NCBI RefSeq assembly: GCF_026723865.1
Contig: NZ_CP113529.1
Location: 930,001 to 994,000, forward strand
Direction: 5' to 3'
Length of the DNA: 64,000 bases
Source: Mycobacterium sp. Aquia_216
Lineage (GTDB): Bacteria; Actinomycetota; Actinomycetes; Mycobacteriales; Mycobacteriaceae
The position numbers were made by a program, and so were the translations under genes. Below the pieces are notes generated by a model that worked only from the letters and a program-made list of their open reading frames with translations, had not been told where the DNA came from and ran no database searches. This document shows positions 1 through 7,653 of the stretch, in pieces. Position 1 is the first letter of the stretch; the number at the start of each line of letters is the position of its first letter.

Positions 1-255
1 GGTCTGAACGCCGGCGCGGTATTCCCAGCCGTGGTGGGCCAGACCGACGAGGCCGTTGCTTTGTGGGTAGCGGCCGGTGAAAAACGATCCTCGCGACGGC
101 GTGCACAGCGGCGCGGTGGCATGGGCCCGGGTGAACAGGATGCTCTCGGTGGCGAGCTGGTCCAAGCACGGGCTACAGACATCCGGGTGACCGTAGGCGC
201 CGAGATAGCGCCCGAGGTCGTGCCAGTGCACGATAAGTACGTTGTCGCCGGTCAT
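1..255 (-). CDS. Sulfatase (alkaline-phosphatase superfamily), N-terminal part, runs off the window
   Basis: Translating the reverse strand from an ATG at 255 gives 85 codons open to the window edge. The N-terminus reads NVLIVHWHDLGRYLGAYGHP, the first strand and metal-binding Asp region of type I sulfatases. About 50 residues on comes CTPSRG, the C-x-P-x-R signature whose Cys is converted to formylglycine, the catalytic nucleophile that cleaves sulfate esters. An AAGGTG stretch 6 nt upstream of the ATG can serve as ribosome site; an in-frame GTG at 264 has an equally good one. It resembles, from memory, the cytosolic-type mycobacterial sulfatase Rv0296c. The substrate is unknown and the C-terminal two thirds lie outside the window. 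Confidence 0.85.
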   Translation of the reverse strand, partial: MTGDNVLIVHWHDLGRYLGAYGHPDVCSPCLDQLATESILFTRAHATAPLCTPSRGSFFTGRYPQSNGLVGLAHHGWEYRAGVQT

Positions 256-411
256 TTCCGTCACCTTATTCACCTTGTCCTGCGACCGGCGACGATACCG
301 GAATGACGCGCGATGAATCTGGGTGTGCCACCCAGTCGGACAACAGCAGATTGCCAGCTGGTCGAAACGATCTGCGCGAACAGAAATCGAAAGCTACCCG
401 CTTTTGACGCG

Positions 412-1173
412 TCACACGGAATGGGACGGCACCGTGGTGGCCGTTCCGGTACCGTTGCCCGGCGCGGGCCGGCCGGGCCGGTCGTCCGGCGGGTGACCCC
501 ATTGATTTTCGGAGACGAACTCCGACAGCGGTCGCGCGTGCGTCCAGCCGTCGAGCTCCAGCGCCGGCCGATCCGGAAATTCCGGCACCGGGCCCACGCA
601 CAGGATGGCCACCGGCTCCGCGCCGGCGGGCATCGCCAGCAGCTCAGCCAGGGGTTGCGGATCGAACAATGAAACCCAGCCGACCCCAAGCCCTTCGGCC
701 CGAGCGGCCAACCACAGGTTCTGGATCGCGCAGGACACCGACGCGAGATCCATCTGCGGCAGCGTGCGCCGGCCGAAAACGTGGACGTCGCGATTGTCGG
801 CCAGCGCCACCACGAGGAGTTCGGCGCATTCGAGGATGCCCTCGACCTTCAACCGCAGAAACTCCTCGCCCCGCGGTCCCAGCGCTTGCGCGGTGCGCGG
901 GCGCTCTTCGTCGACGAGCGCGTGGATACCGCGGCGCAGCGCGTCGTCGGTGATCCGGAGGAAACGCCACGGCTGCATCAGCCCGACGCTGGGCGCGGCA
1001 TGCGCGGCCTGCAACAGGCGGGCCAACACCTCCTCGGGCACCGTGCTGCCGGGCACGAACCGCCGCATGTCCCGGCGTTCGGCGATCACCCGGTACACCA
1101 CGCGACGATCCGGTGGGCTGAACGCATGTTCGCTCACTGCGCCATCGGGGGACTCGTCGGCGGAGAATGGCAT
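412..1173 (-). CDS. BluB-type nitroreductase-family oxidoreductase (Rv0306-like)
   Basis: The 253-aa protein belongs to the FMN nitroreductase fold. It has an RRDMRRFVPG start to the domain (FMN phosphate contacts), then AAPSVGLMQPWRF and DLASVSCAIQNLWLAARAEG, a pattern typical of BluB. BluB makes 5,6-dimethylbenzimidazole, the lower ligand of vitamin B12, by oxygen-dependent destruction of reduced FMN. Assignment to that exact reaction is inferred from family resemblance; a general nitroreductase is the alternative. I start at ATG 1173 (MPFSADESP) rather than further upstream, because the upstream residues do not look conserved and the ATG leaves a normal promoter gap to the divergent small gene at 1261. 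Confidence 0.8.
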   Translation of the reverse strand: MPFSADESPDGAVSEHAFSPPDRRVVYRVIAERRDMRRFVPGSTVPEEVLARLLQAAHAAPSVGLMQPWRFLRITDDALRRGIHALVDEERPRTAQALGPRGEEFLRLKVEGILECAELLVVALADNRDVHVFGRRTLPQMDLASVSCAIQNLWLAARAEGLGVGWVSLFDPQPLAELLAMPAGAEPVAILCVGPVPEFPDRPALELDGWTHARPLSEFVSENQWGHPPDDRPGRPAPGNGTGTATTVPSHSV

Positions 1174-1260
1174 TAGCGTCAATCTAGCAACGCTGCGCGA
1201 ACACAACGAGCAATATCGACCGACGGTGCGGGCTCAGAACACCACGAAAAGGAGTGTGCA

Positions 1261-1545
1261 GTGAAGTATTCCGACGTGCTCGACCAACTGCCCATCGATG
1301 GCGGCGCCCGGCGCGTCTACGGCGAGCCCTTCGAGACCGCCGACGGCGCCACCGTGATCCCGGTCGAAAAGCCGCGCGGCGTCTTCGTCATCCGCGAGGG
1401 CAAGGCATCCTGGGTGCCGGCCGTCGACGCCAATCGCGTCGCGCTGATCGGTGTGCTTACCGGCCTGCTCGCGGCGGTGATCGGCAGCCTGGCCGTGCTC
1501 CGGCAGCCGCCATGGCCGCTGATGACGATCACGCAGAATAGGTAA
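1261..1545 (+). CDS. Small single-pass membrane protein, GerW/YtfJ-like N-terminus
   Basis: A 94-aa protein starts at GTG 1261, 6 nt after AAAAGGAG (1248-1255). Its first 60 residues (YSDVLDQLPIDGGARRVYGEPFE cut short here; then a 'tvIPVekprGVFVI' stretch) recall the spore-germination GerW/YtfJ fold in miniature. Residues about 62-82 (alALIGVLTGLLAAVIGSLAVL region) form one membrane helix. It is divergent from the BluB-type gene with an 87-bp shared upstream region, so the two may share control. The overlapping ORF from 1254 in another frame is a shadow. No function can be assigned. Confidence 0.6.
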   Translation: MKYSDVLDQLPIDGGARRVYGEPFETADGATVIPVEKPRGVFVIREGKASWVPAVDANRVALIGVLTGLLAAVIGSLAVLRQPPWPLMTITQNR

Positions 1546-1625
1546 CCGACCGCACGGCGGGTTGTCCGTGGCAGCGGTTGTGAAAGTTGTTTGCCGCCAA
1601 CAAGGTACGGCCTACCGCTCGGCGA

Positions 1626-2060
1626 TCAAGGGCTTTTATGTAAATCGGCCAGCGAGTTTCTGAGTCCACCGTCGAGGCGGATCTGCACTGCCGCGACCGC
1701 GGCCATCACCGCCCCGGTCACCAGGTGGACCACCGCGTCGGTGGTGTTGTTGGGGAAGGTGAAGATGAAGGCGACTTGATGAGAGAAGAAGGCCCAGATT
1801 CCCGGTAGCGCACCGGCGATCGCGGCGAGAATCAGGTACAGCACCGCCCACGACTTTCGTCTGGCGAACACCAGGCCGGGCGCGAAGAGGGCCAGGCCAG
1901 CCACGGCGTGCCAGCCGTTGTAGTCCATGCCGAGCAGTTGCACGGTCGGCGCGCCGGGACCGGTGGCGAAGCTGGGCTCGAGAATGAGGCCGATCACAGC
2001 CTGAATGACGTGCAGAGCACAAATGATCAGCAGAGCGATCTGGGCGAAACTCCACTTCAC
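1626..2060 (-). CDS. DUF4383-like four-helix membrane protein
   Basis: The 144-aa product has four hydrophobic segments: FAQIALLIICALHVIQAVIG, the WHAVAGLALFAPGLVF stretch, AVLYLILAAIAGALPGIWAF, and VVHLVTGAVMAAVAAV, with NTTDAVVHLVTG before the last. This layout and the 'hNttDnavHl' box are typical of actinobacterial DUF4383 proteins. The start is GTG 2060 (VKWSFAQ), chosen because GGAGGTG lies just upstream on the reverse strand; the longer frame to 2153 adds a non-conserved leader. Function unknown; probably constitutive small inner-membrane protein. Confidence 0.65.
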   Translation of the reverse strand: MKWSFAQIALLIICALHVIQAVIGLILEPSFATGPGAPTVQLLGMDYNGWHAVAGLALFAPGLVFARRKSWAVLYLILAAIAGALPGIWAFFSHQVAFIFTFPNNTTDAVVHLVTGAVMAAVAAVQIRLDGGLRNSLADLHKSP

Positions 2061-2223
2061 CGTGCACCTCCATGGGGCCGGCGGACAATAGCCAAATACT
2101 ACATCGCGTAGTAGCAGGTCGCCAAGCCGCCTACCGCGCTGAGGTTGATCCAAGAGGGCTTGGTGTCGTTTAGATTCGATTCGCCGCCGCTAGTGTGGGA
2201 CGTCGACTGAGCTGACTTTCATC

Positions 2224-3141
2224 GTGAACACGGAGGGTACGGACTTGTTTTCCCGTTCTCACCCGACACCGGCCGAACCGTCCTGGTTCACCGCTGCGCT
2301 CGGTCAAAAACCGGACCATTGCGATGTCGAAGTCGACGGATGCCGAATTCACCTGCGCACCTGGGGCGCCCCGGAACAACCGCCCGTCGTGTTCGTCCAC
2401 GGTGGCGCCGCGCACTCCGGCTGGTGGGACCACATCGCGCCGTTCTTTTCCCGTACCCATCGCGTGATTGCACCGGATCTGTCCGGGCACGGCGACAGCG
2501 ACACCCGCGCCGACTACGACCTGGAAACCTGGGCAACGGAAGTGATGGAGATCTTGCCTGCCGCCGGGGCCTCAGGGCGGCCCACGATCGTCGGCCACAG
2601 CATGGGCGGTTGGGTGGCGGCGATCGCGGCGATGCAGTGTGGCGACCAGATCAACAGCGTCGTGGTGGTCGACTCGCCGTTGCGAGACCGTGCGCCCGAA
2701 GCCAAACGGCTGCGCAACCGTAGACGCACCGACTATGGGTCGAGAGATGAAATCCTGTCCCACTTCGCAGCGGTGCCCACGCAGGATTTGGTCCTGCCCT
2801 ACATCGCAAAGCACATCGCCGGCGAATCGGTCCGCAAAGAAGGCAAAAGGTGGGTGTGGAAATTCGACCCGACAATCTTCGACGGTGAGTTTCTCGAACC
2901 ACAACCCGACGACGAAGAGTCGATGGAAACCATGATTGCCCAAATGCGTTGCCGCATAGGATATCTGAGCTGCGAGGCGGGGTTGGTGTCCGCTGCGATG
3001 GGCGAGCGGCTCCGCTCCATCTTCCAACTCCGGGGCCCGTTCGTGGAGCTGGCCGAAGCCGGCCACCATCCGATGCTCGATCAACCGCTCCCGCTGGTCG
3101 CGACGTTGCGCACCCTGCTCGAATTCTGGTCGATCACCTAG
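2224..3141 (+). CDS. Alpha/beta-hydrolase
   Basis: The 305-aa protein has the full serine-hydrolase layout: the oxyanion strand VVFVHGGAAHSGWWD, the GHGDSD turn, the nucleophile elbow GHSMGG (Ser near residue 125), and a C-terminal AGHHPMLDQP carrying the catalytic His. A cap insertion lies between about residues 160 and 240. Start GTG 2224 follows a short AT-rich leader. It stands alone between convergent or divergent neighbours, so context gives no substrate. Candidates are epoxide hydrolase, haloperoxidase or C-C bond hydrolases, which share these motifs. Confidence 0.8.
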   Translation: MNTEGTDLFSRSHPTPAEPSWFTAALGQKPDHCDVEVDGCRIHLRTWGAPEQPPVVFVHGGAAHSGWWDHIAPFFSRTHRVIAPDLSGHGDSDTRADYDLETWATEVMEILPAAGASGRPTIVGHSMGGWVAAIAAMQCGDQINSVVVVDSPLRDRAPEAKRLRNRRRTDYGSRDEILSHFAAVPTQDLVLPYIAKHIAGESVRKEGKRWVWKFDPTIFDGEFLEPQPDDEESMETMIAQMRCRIGYLSCEAGLVSAAMGERLRSIFQLRGPFVELAEAGHHPMLDQPLPLVATLRTLLEFWSIT

Positions 3142-3207
3142 GCGGTGCGGATCACCCGCTGAGCGTGCTGCCGGAACGGGCGCCGGGACAACGCCTCTGC
3201 CAAATCT

Positions 3208-3687
3208 CTACCTGTCAGATGCCAGGCGAGCGCCGGGACCGGCTACGGGTTGAAGGTCCCGGGCGGTCAGGACAGTGTTGTCGTGGGAGCAGCGCAGGAC
3301 GGCTTCGACGGGATGTCCGCAATCGTGGTGCAGGATCTGGACCGGCGGTCCATCCGCATCGGCTTGCCAACGGTCGCCCCATTGCATGAGGGCGATGACT
3401 GCGGTGATGAGGTCCAACCCCTTGTCGGTGAGCCGGTATTCGTGTCGCTCGCGTTGTCCGGGTTCGCGGTAAGGAACCCGCTTGAGTATCCCGGCTTCAG
3501 TCAGGGTCACCAGGCGTTCGCTGAGGATGTTGCGTGCACATCCGATGCGGGCTTGGAAGTGCTCGAAGCGGCGCGCGCCGTAGAACGCCTCCCGCATGAC
3601 CAGCAAGGTCCATTTTTCGCCGACAACGTCGAGCGCCCGCTTGATCGAGCAGTTGTCGGCGACATAGCGGTCCCGCAGATCGGACAT
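3208..3687 (-). CDS. HxlR-family winged-helix transcriptional regulator
   Basis: The 159-aa protein begins with NCSIKRALDVVGEKWTLLVM, the hallmark Cys and recognition region of HxlR regulators (a Cys that in several members senses electrophiles or oxidants). FYGARRFEHFQ and the wing VPYREPGQRERHEYRLTDKG follow. The C-terminal 45 residues hold further Cys/His (HHDCGHPVEAVLRCSHD), which may bind metal or sense redox. It is divergent from the tautomerase gene at 3798 with only 110 bp between them, including a small palindrome and a good promoter. It probably controls that gene and itself. Confidence 0.88.
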   Translation of the reverse strand: MSDLRDRYVADNCSIKRALDVVGEKWTLLVMREAFYGARRFEHFQARIGCARNILSERLVTLTEAGILKRVPYREPGQRERHEYRLTDKGLDLITAVIALMQWGDRWQADADGPPVQILHHDCGHPVEAVLRCSHDNTVLTARDLQPVAGPGARLASDR

Positions 3688-3693
3688 GTTGCC

Positions 3694-3706
3694 ACCCTAT
3701 CAGGGT
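3694..3706. promoter_or_regulatory. Candidate HxlR operator ACCCT-atc-AGGGT
   Basis: A perfect 5-3-5 inverted repeat sits directly before the -35 box of the forward promoter and 7 bp from the regulator's start codon. That position suits a repressor controlling both divergent genes. Assignment to HxlR is inferred from location only. Confidence 0.4.
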
Positions 3707-3735
3707 TTGACTTTGCAACCCAGCTTCCTTAGTCT
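3707..3735 (+). promoter_or_regulatory. SigA-like promoter TTGACT-17-TAGTCT for the tautomerase gene
   Basis: TTGACT at 3707-3712 and TAGTCT at 3730-3735 are separated by 17 bp, close to the mycobacterial housekeeping consensus. Predicted start of transcription is near 3742, about 55 nt before the ATG at 3798. Confidence 0.5.
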
Positions 3736-3797
3736 GCGTTGTATTAAACAACTCAGGGTGGTTGAGGCCCGCCACCGCGATCGGAAGGCAGACCGCT

Positions 3798-4298
3798 ATG
3801 CCCATGCTCGACGAGTACATTCCCGACCAGGCCCTGCCCGCGGACGCCGAAAAGAGCTTGCTGCGCCAGCTCGCCGAGATCCTGATCGAGCATGAGGGAG
3901 CCGACCCGTCCGATCCTGTTGCGCGGTCGCTGGCCAAGGTGTGGCTGCACCGGCCCGCGGCGGTGCTGCATGCCGGCGAGACGCCCGCGGCCCCGCACTA
4001 CAAGGTGATCGCCTCAGTGCCCCAGGGCCAGCTCGACGAGGCGCGTGCCGCAAGCGCTTTCGCCGCCATCACCGACGCGATCCTGGCGGCCGAAAACGGG
4101 CGTTACGACCAGGACCGGCTGCGGGTCTGGGTCATTGGCAACGAAATCCCCGACGGCAACTGGGGTGCCGGCGGGCGTGTGGTCCGTCTTGCCGACATCG
4201 CGGGCGCCGTGCTGCGTGACCGCGACAAAGGGCGCGAGTATGCCCGGCAACGCCTGGCCGGACAGCAGCTCACATTCGCGGAATCAACCCGTGACTGA
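3798..4298 (+). CDS. Tautomerase-superfamily protein (4-oxalocrotonate tautomerase-like)
   Basis: The 166-aa protein starts at ATG 3798 (MPMLDEYIP), 9 nt after GGAAGG. After Met removal this exposes Pro1, the catalytic base of tautomerases, which is why this start is preferred over an upstream in-frame ATG at 3762. The length suggests two fused beta-alpha-beta units (YKVIASVPQGQLDE begins the second half). Members isomerise keto/enol or dehalogenate small organic acids. Only the first unit has an N-terminal Pro, so one active site per chain is expected. Control by the divergent HxlR regulator is likely. Confidence 0.75.
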   Translation: MPMLDEYIPDQALPADAEKSLLRQLAEILIEHEGADPSDPVARSLAKVWLHRPAAVLHAGETPAAPHYKVIASVPQGQLDEARAASAFAAITDAILAAENGRYDQDRLRVWVIGNEIPDGNWGAGGRVVRLADIAGAVLRDRDKGREYARQRLAGQQLTFAESTRD

Positions 4299-4554
4299 CA
4301 TCGCGGTGGGGGCGAGGCGGCCCACGGTCAACAAACGGATCAGTCCCGACCGAATTTCCGCGCCGCGCAACTCGACTGGTCGGCAAATCGCACGCCGGGT
4401 CGCCGACACCGTCATCGGTGTTTGCGCCGCGGTCGTCACGCCGCGGCGTCGGGAGATGCCTGCCCAACCCCGCTACCACCGGCGCGAAAGTTTCGTCGAG
4501 GATGCGGCGATGTCCCGCGAAATGTTCAGGCTGTGAGTTGGCCCGACACGGACT

Positions 4555-5037
4555 TCACGGACTATAGGTGGCACCGACCGCGCGGACGATGCAGTCCGGC
4601 GACATGTCAAAAGTCAGCAAGCGCAGCGGCAGTCCACTGAGCACATCCGCCGGCACGGAGGCCTTGTAAAGCAGTGAAAGCTCGCCGCTGAACCTCTCGT
4701 CCGCCTGCGCGACGTCGACGTTGACCGCCAAGCCCGCCGACGAGATCTCGGCCCGGGCCGCGCCGGTGTGCGCCGCATCCCAGCGCACGTCGACGGTGAC
4801 GCCGGCCAGCTTCGGCAACATCGACAGCGTCGCCAGCACGCGTTGTCTGGTGAGCACCAGCGAGCCCGTGTAGTAGGCGACGCTGCGCGGCATCCGCACC
4901 CCGGGGATGATGCCGCTGAACCGCCTGGTCACCGCCACATAGTCGGCGAGATACAGCAGGCCTTCCGCTTCGACTTCTGCATGCAGGTCGTCGGGGAGCT
5001 TGCCGATGCCGAGCAACCTGCGGACAAAAACCGCCAT
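4555..5037 (-). CDS. Conserved hypothetical protein (Rv0307c-like)
   Basis: The 160-aa protein matches the length and, from memory, the sequence style of M. tuberculosis Rv0307c. It begins MAVFVRRLLGIGKLPDDLHA and has alternating beta-strand-like segments (VAYYTGSLVLTRQRVLATL, GELSLLYKASVP), with no signal peptide or membrane helix. It may bind lipid or act as an intracellular beta-barrel, but no motif proves this. It is divergent from the PAP2 phosphatase with 67 bp between starts, an arrangement also kept in M. tuberculosis. The 256 bp after it (4299-4554) hold no gene I can support. Confidence 0.7.
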   Translation of the reverse strand: MAVFVRRLLGIGKLPDDLHAEVEAEGLLYLADYVAVTRRFSGIIPGVRMPRSVAYYTGSLVLTRQRVLATLSMLPKLAGVTVDVRWDAAHTGAARAEISSAGLAVNVDVAQADERFSGELSLLYKASVPADVLSGLPLRLLTFDMSPDCIVRAVGATYSP

Positions 5038-5104
5038 GACGCCAGTATGACGCGCCCCGAGTGGCTACCCCGATCTGCGTGGTGAGGCTGGTATCGCTGA
5101 AGGG

Positions 5105-5752
5105 ATGACCCGCCCACGCGCCGGTATTGCCGTTTGTGCCGCTCTGGTGGCCATAGCGGCATACGCGGTGATGTGGGTGGGCTACCGCCAGGATTGGGGT
5201 TGGCTGCATTCTTTCGATTGGTCGTTGCTGAACGCCTCGCACGACGTTGCGGTCAAGCATCCGGTGTGGGTGCGGTTCTGGGACGCGGTGTCGATTGCGC
5301 TAGGGCCGGTGCCGCTGCGGCTGCTGGACACGGTGGCGGCGGTGGCCGCATTGGTGCGACGCAACGTTCGCGCCGCGCTGCTGCTGTTGGCCTGCGGGCT
5401 GCTGAATGGATTGGTGACGGCGGCGGCCAAGGGCCTGGCGAACCGCCCGCGACCGTCGACCACGCTGGTGGCCATATCCCAGACGTCGTTTCCGTCCGGT
5501 CACGCCCTCGAGACGACGGCTTCCCTGCTCGCCCTGCTGGCCGTCGTGTCGCCGATGATGAGCGCGACGAAGGGTCGGGTCGCGCTGACGGTCAGCGCCC
5601 TCGTCCTGGTCCTGGTTGGGATTTCCCGGGTCGCCTTGAACGTGCACTACCCGTCCGACGTGCTGGCCGGGTGGGCACTGGGATATCTGTACACGCTGGT
5701 GTGGCTCGTGGTGCTTCGTCCTAAACCGTTGCTGTGGTTGGGTTTTCGTTGA
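5105..5752 (+). CDS. PAP2-family membrane phosphatase (Rv0308-like)
   Basis: The 215-aa integral membrane protein carries the complete PAP2 tripartite active site: KGLANRPRPS (KxxxxxxRP), SFPSGHALE (PSGH) and SRVALNVHYPSDV (SRxxxxxHxxxD). About six helices are visible. The family removes phosphate from lipid phosphates or polyprenyl pyrophosphates at the outer face of the membrane, with phosphatidic acid or decaprenyl pyrophosphate as plausible substrates here. It is transcribed toward the exported YkuD-like gene 74 bp downstream, which suggests a shared cell-envelope role. Confidence 0.85.
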   Translation: MTRPRAGIAVCAALVAIAAYAVMWVGYRQDWGWLHSFDWSLLNASHDVAVKHPVWVRFWDAVSIALGPVPLRLLDTVAAVAALVRRNVRAALLLLACGLLNGLVTAAAKGLANRPRPSTTLVAISQTSFPSGHALETTASLLALLAVVSPMMSATKGRVALTVSALVLVLVGISRVALNVHYPSDVLAGWALGYLYTLVWLVVLRPKPLLWLGFR

Positions 5753-5773
5753 TCACAGCGCTGTGACCCAACC
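5736..5773 (+). terminator. Hairpin spanning the end of the PAP2 gene
   Basis: GGTTGGGT (5736-5743) pairs with ACCCAACC (5766-5773), and a nested palindrome TCACAGCGCTGTGA lies at 5753-5766. There is no T-tract. It may attenuate transcription between the phosphatase and the next gene, or be a protein site; the two structures exclude each other partly. Confidence 0.3.
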
Positions 5774-5826
5774 GGGGCTAAAGCTTTACTTGACCCTGAG
5801 CCTGGCGGGGCCCGACGATTGAGGGC

Positions 5827-6507
5827 ATGCGCCGACTGCTAGCTTTGCTGCGCGCCGCGGCGTGCGCACTTTTCGCGTTACTGGTTCTCGCCCCGATTTC
5901 GTGCGCCGCCCCGACGGGTAACCCCCTGGCCGGCACGCCGTGGTTCGCAAACCAGGTGGGCAATGCCACTCAGGTGGTTTCGGTCGTCAGCACCGGCGGC
6001 TCGAACGCGACCATCGATATCTATCAGCGCACCGCCGCCGGCTGGCAGCCGCTGCGCACCGGCGTCCCGACGCACGTCGGGTCGGCGGGCATGGCGCCGC
6101 AGGCCAAGAGCGGAGTTCCGGCCACGCCGACGGGCGTCTACAGCCTCGACTCGGCATTCGGGACGGCGCCGAACCCCGGTACCGGGCTGCCCTACACCCA
6201 AGTTGGCGATGCCAACCATTGGTGGAGCGGCGACGACCACAGCCCCACCTTCAACTCGATGCAGGTGTGCCCGAAGGCGCAGTGCCCGTTCAACACCGGC
6301 GAGAGTGAGAACCTGCAAATCCCGCAGTACAAGCACGCGGTGGTGATGGGCGTCAACAAGAACAAAACCCCGGGCGGCGGCGCCGCGTTCTTCTTCCACA
6401 CCACCGACGGCGCACCCACCGAGGGTTGCGTAGCGGTCGACGATGCTCAGCTGGTGTCGATCATGAAATGGCTGCGGCCCGGCGCCGTCATCGCGATCAC
6501 CAAGTAG
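5827..6507 (+). CDS. Exported YkuD-like protein (Rv0309-like)
   Basis: The 226-aa protein begins with a Sec signal peptide (MRRLLALLRAAACALFALLV...ISCAAP), so it acts outside the membrane. The mature part has an L,D-transpeptidase-like fold region ending in HTTDGAPTEGCVAV, where the usual S-H-G-C becomes T-E-G-C. The catalytic-type Cys is kept, but the preceding His is changed, while an upstream His (FFFHTT) is present. From memory this is the state of Rv0309, whose activity is not well defined. Peptidoglycan remodelling or peptide hydrolysis is plausible. Start ATG 5827 follows GAGGGC. Confidence 0.8.
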   Translation: MRRLLALLRAAACALFALLVLAPISCAAPTGNPLAGTPWFANQVGNATQVVSVVSTGGSNATIDIYQRTAAGWQPLRTGVPTHVGSAGMAPQAKSGVPATPTGVYSLDSAFGTAPNPGTGLPYTQVGDANHWWSGDDHSPTFNSMQVCPKAQCPFNTGESENLQIPQYKHAVVMGVNKNKTPGGGAAFFFHTTDGAPTEGCVAVDDAQLVSIMKWLRPGAVIAITK

Positions 6508-6510
6508 CGC

Positions 6511-6990
6511 TCAGTCGACGCCGGCGATTGCGCGCCCGGACTTGAGCGTAAAGTCCAAGCCTTTCAACGACATTGTGGCGTCGTAGGTCCGGTCGTAGCC
6601 GGTGCCGCTGATCTTCCACCCGTTGTCGGTGCGCCGATACTGGTCGCGGTAGAAGGCGGCACCGATCAGCATGAAGTCGAACTCGGCGACGATGACGCGA
6701 TCCTGCAGATACCAACTGCCCGTAGCGGTATCGCCGGTGACGATGATCTCCGGATGGGTCACCCGGTGTTCGGTGACGACGTTCTGCGGAAGCGATGTGC
6801 GCATGTACTCGACCAAGTCGGCACGGTTGGTGAAGTGCAGTTCGTTACCGATCGACGGCCCGTAGTCGGCCTTGATGTCTTCGGCCAGCGTGTCGGTGAA
6901 GTCGTCCCAGCGCTTGGTGTCCAGCGAGCGCAGATACCGGTATTTGACTTGCTTGATGGCTTCGATGTCGGCGAGATCGTCGAGGGTCAT
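6511..6990 (-). CDS. SnoaL/NTF2-like protein (Rv0310c-like)
   Basis: The 159-aa protein has the one-domain NTF2/SnoaL fold: IEAIKQVKYRYLRSLDTKRW with W-D-D-F, the DYGPS loop, VTGDTATGSWYLQDRVIV and FYRDQYRRTDNGWKISGTGY. Many relatives are small-molecule isomerases, dehydratases or limonene-epoxide-like hydrolases. The start is ATG 6990 (MTLDDLAD), 4 nt after the stop of the TetR gene, so the two are probably one transcript. An in-frame ATG at 7008 overlapping the TetR stop is possible. No catalytic pair can be assigned by eye. Confidence 0.75.
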   Translation of the reverse strand: MTLDDLADIEAIKQVKYRYLRSLDTKRWDDFTDTLAEDIKADYGPSIGNELHFTNRADLVEYMRTSLPQNVVTEHRVTHPEIIVTGDTATGSWYLQDRVIVAEFDFMLIGAAFYRDQYRRTDNGWKISGTGYDRTYDATMSLKGLDFTLKSGRAIAGVD

Positions 6991-6994
6991 TCCG

Positions 6995-7615
6995 TCATTG
7001 CAGCACACGGGCGACCATGTCGATCAGGGCCCGTCGTTCCAGGCTCCAATCGATGCTGGTCCCGGTGACCATCTGGGCCAGCACCACACCCCGTAGCGTC
7101 GCCCAAATCACTTCGGCCACACCAGCATTCGCCGGATCTGTGGTGATCAGCCGACCGAGCTCGGCGATCGCGGAGTTCATCTCGAGCAGGTGCCGACGCG
7201 AAGAATCACCCAGGCTCCCGCGGGTTGCCCGCAGGATTTCGAAGGCGGCCATCGACGTCGGGCTGCTGTAGCAACTCCACGCCGTGTCGATGACGACTTC
7301 GAGACGCTCTTGCGGCGGTAGCTCGCTGACATCGGCCGACGACAGGCTCTCGATCAGTCTGTCCACCCCGTCGTCGACGACGGCCATCAGCAGCCCGTTG
7401 CGATCGCCGAAGTGGTATTGGATGACGCCCCACGTGACTCCCGCGCGTTCGGCCACGTGCTTGGCGGTGGCAGCGGCGAAGCCCTCCTCCTGGATGCAGC
7501 GGACCGTCTCGTCGATGATCCTTGCCCGGGTGTCGTCGCCACGTTTGCGCGGCGCACTGGTGCGCCGGGTCGGACTGGCGGCGCGTCCCGGCGTCTGGCC
7601 TGCAGCAATGGACAT
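6995..7615 (-). CDS. TetR-family transcriptional regulator
   Basis: The 206-aa protein has an N-terminal TetR helix-turn-helix at about residues 25-75: TRARIIDETVRCIQEEGFAA, TAKHVAERAGVTWGVIQYHF and GDRNGLL. A ligand domain follows. It is the first gene of a probable operon with the SnoaL-like gene and is divergent from the Rv0311-like gene with only 38 bp between starts, so it most likely controls both directions. The N-terminal tail (residues 1-24) is basic and Pro/Thr-rich, which may lengthen DNA contact. Confidence 0.85.
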   Translation of the reverse strand: MSIAAGQTPGRAASPTRRTSAPRKRGDDTRARIIDETVRCIQEEGFAAATAKHVAERAGVTWGVIQYHFGDRNGLLMAVVDDGVDRLIESLSSADVSELPPQERLEVVIDTAWSCYSSPTSMAAFEILRATRGSLGDSSRRHLLEMNSAIAELGRLITTDPANAGVAEVIWATLRGVVLAQMVTGTSIDWSLERRALIDMVARVLQ

Positions 7616-7630
7616 TGTTGACTTTATAAC

Positions 7631-7644
7631 ATAGTCGAGTCTAT
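7631..7644. promoter_or_regulatory. Imperfect palindrome between the TetR gene and the Rv0311-like gene
   Basis: ATAGTCGAGTCTAT has matching ATAG/CTAT arms around a partly symmetrical centre in the 38-bp divergent gap. It is a candidate operator for the TetR regulator by position alone. Confidence 0.3.
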
Positions 7645-7653
7645 TTTTGTAGC

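Noticed and set aside
4299..4554. Possible small gene after the tautomerase
   Set aside because: Open frames here are short, Arg-rich and not conserved in appearance; no promoter or signal peptide.
5753..5766. TCACAGCGCTGTGA as a CRP/Cmr cAMP-receptor site
   Set aside because: CRP-type sites read TGTGA-N6-TCACA; here the arms are in the opposite order with a 4-bp centre, so it does not match.
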